Positions 22,510 through 30,038 of a stretch of DNA of 46,955 nt are shown piece after piece. The stretch comes from Triparma columacea (Eukaryota > Sar > Bolidophyceae > Parmales > Triparmaceae). A program made the translations under genes and the position numbers. The notes under the pieces were generated by a model that saw only the letters and a list, made by a program, of their open reading frames with translations, ran no database searches and was not told where the DNA came from. Each line of letters opens with the position of its first letter. Position 1 is the first letter of the stretch. The stretch covers positions 1 to 46,955 of the forward strand of contig BRYA01000281.1 of NCBI GenBank assembly GCA_030267965.1. The letters are read 5' to 3'.

Positions 22510-22926
22510 CTCTAAAATGAATGTTGAACAATGTAGGCAAGAAAAGTGTCATATTCTTTAGCTCTTTTCAGAAGCGACATGCTCATGCTGCTCCCTGAGC
22601 TATGCATATTTTAGAGTAGAGAAAAATAAGGAAAATGGGAAAAAGGCCTTGAGGTGGGAGATTTGGGCAGAATTTGGCAAGAAAAACTCTATTATAAGCT
22701 TTAGCTACCATCCTAAGTCTTCACAATACCAACAACGATAATAGTATCTATAATATCTACACCATAATCTAAAATATTGCAGGGTTTAGCTAAATTTGGT
22801 CCCAAAAAACTATTCGTCCACACACCTAACTTTCAATCTCCTCCTCTCCATCAAAACATTCACGCCATACCCTAACTCAAGCGCTGTTTGGACTTCTTCT
22901 TTCATCCTTCCCAAATCCTTCCCAAA
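22510..22926 (+). repeat. Duplicated spacer between LRR genes B and C
   Basis: 417 bp, homologous to the other two spacers in the same order (3' flank, AAAATGGGAAAAAGG tract, TTGGCAAGAAAAACTC, leader). No additional gene. Confidence 0.8.
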
Positions 22927-23967
22927 ATGCCCAAATCAGCAGTATACTCTGGCATAGAGACATTCATTGATGATCATGAACTCACAGAGGTGACTTTTGC
23001 AAAGGGAGTGACAACGATTGGCGAAGGCGCCTTCTTGAGATGCTCCTCCCTCATGGCCATCACAATCCCAGAAGGAGTGACGAAGATTGGCAAGGGCGCC
23101 TTCGAAGGATGCTCCTCCCTCATGGCCATCACAATCCCAATTGGAGTGACTACGATTGGCAACGACGTCTTCTTGAGATGCTCCTCCCTCGCAGCCATCA
23201 CAATCCCAGAAGGAGTGACGACGATTGGCAAAAGAGCCTTTTGCGGATGCTCCATCCTCGCAGCCATCACAATCCCGAACGGAGTGACGACGATAAGCTA
23301 TGGCGCCTTTGCGAGTTGCTCCGCCCTCACGGCCATCACCATCCCGGACGGAGTGACGACGATTGACGAATGCGCCTTCCAGGAATGCTCCTCCCTCGCA
23401 GCCATCACAATCCCGGACGGAGTGACGATGATTTGCAGAGGCGCCTTCGAAATATGCTCCTCCCTCACGGCCATCACAATCCCGGAAGGAGTGACGACGA
23501 TTGGCAATCACGCCTTCTACGGATGCTCCTCCCTCGCAGCCATCACCATCCCGGACGGAGTGACGATGATTGGCAATAGCGCCTTCTACGAATGCTCCTC
23601 CCTCGCAGCCATCACAATCCCGGACTCTGTGACGACGATTTGCCACAACGCCTTCAACGGATGCACCGCCCTGACAAGACTCAGTTTATCTCCTGCCGTC
23701 TCCATTGGTTTCGACTGCTTCTCAAACTGCACTGCCCTAACTTCTGCCGCTGCCTCACAAAATATGTTGACTGTTGAGGACCTCCTCCATTCTAGATGGC
23801 ACCGCATACAAGCACGCGTCACCGTTCTGACCTGCCTCAAGACACTCTTTACTACCCAAAAAAAGAGGAAGCGACAGGACGGAGGTGAAGCGCAAACACT
23901 TGGGGTAACTGCAACACGCAAGAGGCTCCCAAAGGTTATGTGGAGAGTTATTCTGGAATTTCTGTAA
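22927..23967 (+). CDS. BspA-type leucine-rich-repeat protein C, 346 aa
   Basis: Intronless. The start is the ATG at 22927 in CCCAAAATGCCCAA, the same context as copy D; an upstream in-frame TTG is not used. Ten repeats of 23 residues. The last repeat and tail are nearly identical in DNA to copy B, while the first nine repeats differ in their variable residues. Ends RLPKVMWRVILEFL. No signal peptide. Confidence 0.87.
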   Translation: MPKSAVYSGIETFIDDHELTEVTFAKGVTTIGEGAFLRCSSLMAITIPEGVTKIGKGAFEGCSSLMAITIPIGVTTIGNDVFLRCSSLAAITIPEGVTTIGKRAFCGCSILAAITIPNGVTTISYGAFASCSALTAITIPDGVTTIDECAFQECSSLAAITIPDGVTMICRGAFEICSSLTAITIPEGVTTIGNHAFYGCSSLAAITIPDGVTMIGNSAFYECSSLAAITIPDSVTTICHNAFNGCTALTRLSLSPAVSIGFDCFSNCTALTSAAASQNMLTVEDLLHSRWHRIQARVTVLTCLKTLFTTQKKRKRQDGGEAQTLGVTATRKRLPKVMWRVILEFL

Positions 23968-24397
23968 CTCTAAAATCAATTTTGAACAATGTAGGCAAGA
24001 AAGGTGTCATATTCTTTAGCTCTTTTCAGAAGCGACAAGCTCATGCTGCTCCCTGAGCTATTTTAGAGTAGCGCTTACAAGTTGAGGAAAAATGAGGAAA
24101 ATGAGGAAAACTGGAGAGGCTTGGAGGGATTTGGGCAGAATTTGGCAAGAAAAACTCTATTATAAGCTTTAGCTACGTTTCACAACCAACCTAACTCTTC
24201 ACAATACCAACAACGATAATAATACCTACACCATAATCAAACATACTACAGACTTTAGCTAAATTTGGTCCCCAAAAAACTACATCGCCCAAATCCCTAA
24301 CTTTCATTCTCCTCCTCTCCATCTAAACATTCACGCCATACCCTAGCTCAAGCGCTGTTAGGACTTCTTCTTTCATCCTTCCCAAATCCTTCCCAAA
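23968..24397 (+). repeat. Duplicated spacer between LRR genes C and D
   Basis: 430 bp, most similar to the A-B spacer (both have GAGCTATTTTAGAGTAGCGC and the (AAAATGAGG) pair). Ends with the GACTTCTTCTTTCATCCTTC leader also found before copy C. No additional gene. Confidence 0.8.
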
Positions 24398-25453
24398 ATG
24401 CCCAACTCAGCAGTATACTCTGGCAAAGAGAGATTCACTTATGATAGTGAACTCACAGAGGTAATTTTTGCAAAGGGAGTGACGTCGATTGGTGAGGGCG
24501 CCTTCGACGGATGCTCCTCCCTCGCAGCCATCACAATCCCGGACGAAGTGACGATCATTGGCAAAGACGCCTTCTCTGGATGCTCCTCCCTCACGGCCAT
24601 CACAATCCCGGACGGAGTGACGATAATTGGCAATGGCGCCTTCCACGACTGCTCCTCCCTCACGGCCATCACCATCCCAGATAGAGTAACGACGATTGGC
24701 AATTACGCCTTCTCCAAATGCTCCTCCCTCACAGCCATCACCATCCCAGATGGAGTGACAATGATTAGCAAACACGCCTTCTATGACTGCTCCTCCCTCG
24801 CAGCCATTACCATCCAGGACTCAGTGACAACGATTAGCACGTTTGCCTTCTGCGGATGCTCCTCCCTCACAGCCATCACAATCCCGGACGGAGTGACAAA
24901 GATTGACAAACACGCCTTTGCAAGATGCTCCTCACTCACGGCCATCACCATCCCGGACGGAGTGACGTTGATTGGTGAATACGCCTTCTTGAGATGCTCC
25001 TTCACGGCCATCACCATCCCAGACGGAGTGACAACGATTGAATATTGCGCCTTCTACGAATGCTCCTCCCTCGCAGCCATCACAATCCCGGACTCTGTGA
25101 CGACGATTGGCCGTTCCGCCTTCAACGGATGCACCGCCCTGACAAGACTCAGTTTATCTCCTGCCGTCTCCGTCGGTGAAGACTGCTTCTTGGACTGCAC
25201 TGCCCTAATCTCTGCCGCTGCCGATCAAAATATGTCGACTGTCGAGGACCTCCTCAATTCTAGGTGGCACCGCATACGTGACCGCGTCACCGTTCTGACC
25301 TGCCTCAAGACGCTCTTGGAGGAACAGCCCAGGAGATTGGATGGACTGAAGCGGAAGCGCCTTGATGGAGATGAAGTGGTTGCGCTTCAGGGAACTAAGG
25401 CATTCAAGAGGCTCCCGAAAGTTATGTGGAGAGTTATTCTGGAATTTCTGTGA
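24398..25453 (+). CDS. BspA-type leucine-rich-repeat protein D, 351 aa
   Basis: Intronless, ten repeats. One repeat has a 3-nt loss (CSFTAITIP for CSSLTAITIP). Tail has the DGDEVVALQGTKAFKRLPK form shared with copy A, not the form of the adjacent copy C. Ends in TGA, unlike the TAA of A-C, and homology to the shared 3' flank fades after about 20 bp, marking the right edge of the array near 25480. Confidence 0.87.
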   Translation: MPNSAVYSGKERFTYDSELTEVIFAKGVTSIGEGAFDGCSSLAAITIPDEVTIIGKDAFSGCSSLTAITIPDGVTIIGNGAFHDCSSLTAITIPDRVTTIGNYAFSKCSSLTAITIPDGVTMISKHAFYDCSSLAAITIQDSVTTISTFAFCGCSSLTAITIPDGVTKIDKHAFARCSSLTAITIPDGVTLIGEYAFLRCSFTAITIPDGVTTIEYCAFYECSSLAAITIPDSVTTIGRSAFNGCTALTRLSLSPAVSVGEDCFLDCTALISAAADQNMSTVEDLLNSRWHRIRDRVTVLTCLKTLLEEQPRRLDGLKRKRLDGDEVVALQGTKAFKRLPKVMWRVILEFL

Positions 25454-25633
25454 CTCTAAAATCACTTTTGAACGGCATGCAAGTTGATTTTGGCGGAAAA
25501 CATAAATTGACGTACGTTTTTCTTTCCTTCTTGCCTTGGTATTTCTCCCATCTCTTCTCCTTCACCCAACTTCATCCATCACCCATCACCGGCGTCGCCA
25601 CCCCTGACTTCATTCCCCCATTCTATTTTATAT

Positions 25634-27238
25634 ATGTCTTTTTCAAGGCCATATTTGCTAATTATGTCATTTTTACTTCATAATGTCGCTACTCGAGGTT
25701 TAATACTTCCATCAATGTCCTCAATACGTTCATTATCTTCGTCCTCTGTCTTAAATCGGAACAGAGCGACTTTGTGTAAATTTTCAAGTGGAAATTTCAA
25801 CTACAACAACAACAACGACAACTCCAACGACACCTCTAACGATACCTCCAACGATACCATATTCGCACTATCAACACCTACACCACCTGCTGCACTTGCT
25901 ATAATAAGAATATCAGGTCCCTTAGCGATACAAACCCTTACCTCAATGTCCCCCAATCTCCCTCACCCATTAAAGCCACGTAACCTCCGTCGAACACCCT
26001 TAAAATCCCTCCAAGGTAAACCCCTAGATTCAGCCATGTCAGTAACCTTCCCATCTCCCCATAGTTACACAGGCGAGGACATAGTAGAGCTCCATCTCCA
26101 CGGCTCACGCGCTTGTGTTAACGGTGTATTATCAGACCTAGGTGAACGACCAGGTCTTAGGCAGGCGAGGAGAGGGGAGTTTACAATGCGAGCATACGAG
26201 GCAGGTAAACTCAGTGTATACGAAGTGGAAGCACTCGGGAGTTTACTTACGGCGGATACGGAAAGAGAGAGAATTCAAGCGCTAAACTCTGGTGGTGGGA
26301 AAGAGGTTTTAGAGGAATGGAGGAAGGGGCTAGTGGAAGGTATGGCACATGCGGAGGCTGTTATTGACTTTAGCGCTGACGGGGATAACACTGATTTACA
26401 GGATGTTGAACAGGTTTGGGGGGGGGTTACAAAGAAGATTAGGACACTTAGGGAAAGGATGGAAAGGGAATTAAGTAGTTCGGTGGGGGAACTTATAAAC
26501 GACGGCGTGAGCGTTGTGTTGACGGGACCGCCAAATGCTGGTAAATCCTCGTTGATAAACAAGCTCCTAAAACGTGACTTTGCAATCGTGTCACCCGAAG
26601 CTGGTACGACAAGGGATGTAATGACGGCAAACATAGACCTGGACGGGGTGAAGTGTAAGGTCAGCGACACGGCTGGGATAAGGGACGCGGAAGGTGCGGA
26701 GGGGATCGGGGTGGAGAGAGCTAAGGATATGAGAGAGGGGGCTGATGTCGTTGTTGAGGTTAGAGGATACGGAGAGGAGGAGGAGGAGGAGGAGGAGGGG
26801 GTGGGGGGGGGGGAGGAAAGGAATGTTATTAGGGTTAGGAATAAAATCGACCTCCGTAAAGAGGGGGAAGGCGGGGTCGAGGGGGTCATTGACATCAGCG
26901 CAGAAACAGGGGAGGGGATGGAGGAGTTCATAGACCAGCTCAGGGTCCGCGTCAACGAAATTCTCGACTCAGGCGGCGGATCAGCCTCTACAGAAGGTGA
27001 TGGAACTCTGGCACCTGAGAGCGTCGTTGTTACACGTGCAAGGCATAGGGAGCACATATCTAACGCTGTTGAAGCACTCTTGAGATTTGAGGAAATGGCG
27101 GGGTACGGGGAGGGGGGTGTAGACATGGCAGCGGAGGAACTTAGGCTGGCGGCAAGCGAAATTGGGAGAGTGGTTGGGAGAGTCGATGTTGAGGATGTAC
27201 TTGATAGCCTTTTTAACGACTTCTGTGTAGGGAAATGA
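25634..27238 (+). CDS. mnmE: Organellar tRNA-modification GTPase MnmE/TrmE (MSS1-like), 534 aa
   Basis: Single exon. MnmE with MnmG adds the carboxymethylaminomethyl group to wobble U34 of organellar tRNAs. Visible: N-terminal formyl-THF-binding domain (FALSTPTPPAALAIIRISG; SYTGEDIVELHLHG; RRGEFTMRAYEAGKLS), G1 motif GPPNAGKSS at about residue 297, switch TTRD, G3 DTAGIRD, G4 NKID, and the C-terminal FCVGK that replaces the usual FCIGK and supplies the catalytic cysteine. A leader rich in Arg, Ser and Leu without acids (to about residue 47) suggests mitochondrial import; an (SNDT) run follows. Between G3 and G4 sits a Glu8 plus Gly-rich insertion coded by a GAG run. A second ATG at 25664 would also leave a presequence. 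Confidence 0.93.
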   Translation: MSFSRPYLLIMSFLLHNVATRGLILPSMSSIRSLSSSSVLNRNRATLCKFSSGNFNYNNNNDNSNDTSNDTSNDTIFALSTPTPPAALAIIRISGPLAIQTLTSMSPNLPHPLKPRNLRRTPLKSLQGKPLDSAMSVTFPSPHSYTGEDIVELHLHGSRACVNGVLSDLGERPGLRQARRGEFTMRAYEAGKLSVYEVEALGSLLTADTERERIQALNSGGGKEVLEEWRKGLVEGMAHAEAVIDFSADGDNTDLQDVEQVWGGVTKKIRTLRERMERELSSSVGELINDGVSVVLTGPPNAGKSSLINKLLKRDFAIVSPEAGTTRDVMTANIDLDGVKCKVSDTAGIRDAEGAEGIGVERAKDMREGADVVVEVRGYGEEEEEEEEGVGGGEERNVIRVRNKIDLRKEGEGGVEGVIDISAETGEGMEEFIDQLRVRVNEILDSGGGSASTEGDGTLAPESVVVTRARHREHISNAVEALLRFEEMAGYGEGGVDMAAEELRLAASEIGRVVGRVDVEDVLDSLFNDFCVGK

Positions 27239-27377
27239 AAGGGGGGGGAGGGGAGGGTAGAGGGGGGAGGGGGGAGGGGGGGAGGCGAACGTTCAATAAG
27301 AGGGAAACCTTTTTTCAAGAAAACAACAACCTCGGCTTAACAATCTCACTCTTCCCCCCAGGAATTATTATCAGCCT

Positions 27378-29444
27378 TTAAACAAACACCCAAATCTTAA
27401 CCCATCCGTCCCACCCCGCAGTCGTGATCGCATCACCGCATCTCTTCATATCCCTGATCTTCCCCCTATGTCCTTCCCCATCCCCCTCCCCCTTAATTAT
27501 CTGAAGCGCCTCACCGGTAGAGCATGAGTACAGGTAGAGGTAGTTGTCGAAGGAGTTCGAGATTATACGGGAGGAATCAGAGTCCCAGAGGAGGAGACCG
27601 AGGAAGAAGTCGTCGCCCTGAAGGGGGGGGAGGGGGTTAAGGATGGGTTGGTAAAATGTTCTTCTCTTCCCCGCTAAATGTAAAATCCTTCCCTTACCTG
27701 ATGCCCGTACAGTTCCCTCACGATGTCCGGTACATTAGTCTCCCCCCTTCCCTCAATGTTCCATATGATAATTTTCCCCTTATCCGTCTGTCCCGCTAAA
27801 TGTCTCCCGTCCTCTGATGCCTCCATGTGTAGTATCCTCGTTGACTTGTGTAAGTCCTCTCCCCTGTTCACGGGGATTAGGAGGGCGGGACCGAGACCCT
27901 GACCACCGGGGGAAGGAGGGGAGTAACGGTGAACGTGAACACCGTCGGCGTATAGGTAAAGGTAAGGGGAGGAGAAGCAAGCGGAGACCACGTTCGTCTG
28001 AAGGGGAAGAGGGGAGCGAAGAGGGTTGAGTTGGTTTGGGTAGGGTTGGGTTGGTAAGGAAGGATGCACTTTCTCACCTCAAGCCGGGCGGTGGTTTGGG
28101 AAGGGTTGGAGGAGGAGAGGGAGGTTATTTTGAGGATGCCGGAAGTGTCGGCAGTCAGAACAGAGGAAGATGGAGGGTAGGAGATCATGGTCGTAATTCG
28201 GTTGGGGTGTTTGGTGAGCTGTGATGAATGACGAGAGAAGCGAAATGTCGAGGGGATTGGGTGAGAGGGAGGAGAAGGAGGAGAGGGAGGAGAGGGAGGA
28301 GAGGGAGGAGAGGGGTGCTATATTCTCTCTACTGCACAATCACAATATTTCTACTGTACAATCGCAATCACAATCACAATCGCAATCATAATCATTTTCG
28401 CAATTACCATTGTCCCCCCCTCTTACCTCCTCGAACCCTTCTCCCCCGTCAAGATTATGGAGGAGGACCTTGCCGTCGAGGCAGGCAACGACAATCTTGC
28501 TACCAATGACCTCCATGGCAATGACCGGCGCAGAAACGTTTCCAATCTGGGAGGCCGCGGGACTTGTGGAGCGGGTAGGGAGCAGCCCGCCCTCGGAGTC
28601 GTAGAGACCGTGGGTGATCGAATATACGGTCCTATCGGAGTGGGCAGTGTAGGTGCAGGTTGGCGTGGAAGCAACAGCGGTGATGTTGGACTTTGAAGGG
28701 GAGGGAATATTGTTGGATAGAGCGAGGGTGGTGGTGGGAGGGGGAGGGAACAACGGGGAGAGGAGGGTCGAGGTGGAGGTGGCGGAGGAGGAGGTGGGTT
28801 GATCAAGGTCGAGCATCTCCCTGAGGACGGTTACTTCTGCGGGGAGTGTGGGGAGTGTCGGAGTGCATTGATGGTGAAACAGGGGGGGGCAGCATTTTGG
28901 GCGAGATGAAGCTCGACGTGGGCATCTCTTGCTCCTTGTCATTTTCTCACCTGCTTGCAACGCAGTCTTTTCGGCTGTTATCGTGCTGACGGTAGAGTTG
29001 AGGATGTGGATCTTATTCTGCATGGTGGGGGAAGGTTTTTGGGTGAGGGGGTTAGGAAGAGGGGGGAAGAAGAGGGGGGGAGGTAGAGGAGCACCAACGA
29101 GTGGCTTCAGAACATCTTCACGCACTCACCTTAAGCAGCGAGTTCTGAGAAAGTGGGAGAGGAGGTGAGGGGTGAGTCTACAAGTGTGTGCTGGTGACAT
29201 TCAGCTCAATCCACCCCCCCCACCCACCTGGTCCTTCACAGCAACCAACTCAGCCCTTGCTGACTCAAGTTGCTCATTTAACCCTGTGAAAGGAGAAGAG
29301 AAGAGAGGAAACGGCAATCGTGAATTAGGCAAGATTATACCACCATTACATTTGACCTCGCCATCCTTCCCCTCAATTCCTCTTGAAATCTTCCTTCCTT
29401 TCCCCTACCTCACCTTGATCTTGCATGGAATTTAGAAGATCCAT
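27378..29444 (-). CDS. Coiled-coil plus WD40 repeat protein, 8 exons, 419 aa
   Basis: Minus-strand exons 29444-29414, 29283-29228, 29144-29130, 29017-28951, 28836-28427, 28218-28078, 27997-27698, 27617-27378; every junction is GT-AG and in frame. Residues 1-75 form a coiled coil (LNEQLESARAELVAVKDQN). A Ser/Thr/Pro-rich linker follows, then WD-type blades: ITAVASTPT..VYSITHG, VIAMEVIGSKIVVACLDGKV, ITTMISYPP..VLTADTSGIL, GKIIIWNIEG, FLGLLLWDSD and AITTAGWDGWVKIWVFV at the C-terminus. Coiled coil plus seven-blade propeller is the layout of ATG16 and some trafficking proteins; I cannot assign it. The third exon is only 15 nt (NSLLK). Convergent with mnmE (139 bp). Confidence 0.83.
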
Positions 29445-29595
29445 AGTTCGGGATGATTAGGAAGGTAGAGACGCCAAATGGAATGACAGTTTGTAGTTTT
29501 TTTGGGCAGTGTTTTGGAAGTGACTGGAAGAGACCTTTCAGAAGTGGGGTAATGTAGAAATCATATCAAAAAATCGAGAAAGCAGGGCAATCTTA

Positions 29596-29798
29596 GCTTT
29601 TGTGGCGCGTGAGTTACCCCCATCAATCACCTACCATCGAGTCTATATTCTTACCGCACTCTCTCTCTCCCCCTATAGAATGGATAGCGCGTGTAAGTTT
29701 CCTCCCACCTCCCTGTTAATGTGTTGGCCCTCTTCTTACCCTTCTACTTCAGCTGACTTCTAATCAGAAAGTTGCAGGTTCGAGTCCTGCCTAAGGCG
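29596..29798 (+). tRNA. tRNA-Arg(UCU) interrupted by two GT-AG introns
   Basis: Exons 29596-29608 (13 nt), 29679-29692 (14 nt) and 29753-29798 (46 nt) add to 73 nt. Joined, they form a full cloverleaf: acceptor GCTTTTG with CTAAGGC (one U-U mismatch at 6:67 and one G-U), D stem GCGC/GCGC, D loop AATGGATA with G18G19, anticodon stem TCTGA/TCAGA (all paired), loop CTTCTAA with U33 and anticodon UCU, variable AAGTT, T stem GCAGG/CCTGC, T loop TTCGAGT, discriminator G. Intron 1 (29609-29678, 70 nt) is GTGAGT...CTATAG, intron 2 (29693-29752, 60 nt) is GTAAGT...CTTCAG; intron 1 falls between 13 and 14, intron 2 between 27 and 28. There is no intron at the canonical 37/38 site. Both introns match the mRNA introns of neighbouring genes in length, donor and pyrimidine-rich acceptor. 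The B box is intact; intron 1 splits the A box. A degenerate, inactive copy is possible, but the perfect stems argue against it. Confidence 0.85.
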
Positions 29799-29802
29799 TT
29801 GA

Positions 29803-29811
29803 TTTTTTTTT
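29803..29811 (+). terminator. T9 run, probable RNA polymerase III terminator
   Basis: Nine consecutive T on the coding strand begin 5 nt after the tRNA discriminator base, the normal place and form of a Pol III stop signal. It supports Pol III transcription of the interrupted tRNA gene. Confidence 0.75.
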
Positions 29812-30038
29812 GCACGTGCGCGCACCAACCAAGCGAGAGCTGCACGCTGGCAAAGTTTGAGAGTGATTGGGGCCAGTTAAACTTTTTTTTTGACCAGATT
29901 TTGCCCCCAACGCGAAGAGAGGAGCGGCTGGCGAGACTGATGCGGAGTGAAGGAAAATAAATAAGAGTTGCTATTCAAATCTTGCACGCAGGCATTTATT
30001 ATCGTTCAACCCATACCACCTCAAGATGACGTCGTTGT

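Noticed and set aside
22936..23646. Long minus-strand and alternative-frame ORFs across the LRR genes
   Set aside because: They result from the 69-nt periodicity, which keeps all frames open; only the LRR frame has a known fold and shared ends.
20204..25453. CRISPR-like repeat and spacer pattern
   Set aside because: The 69-nt units are coding, contiguous and vary only at codons; the genome is eukaryotic.
26275..27318. 347-aa minus-strand ORF over mnmE
   Set aside because: Ser/Pro-rich antisense shadow; mnmE has full motifs on the plus strand.
29596..29798. Bulge-helix-bulge or permuted tRNA explanation
   Set aside because: No obvious paired bulge motif is visible at the boundaries, the exon order is normal, and both introns have GT-AG ends like local mRNA introns; not tested by folding.
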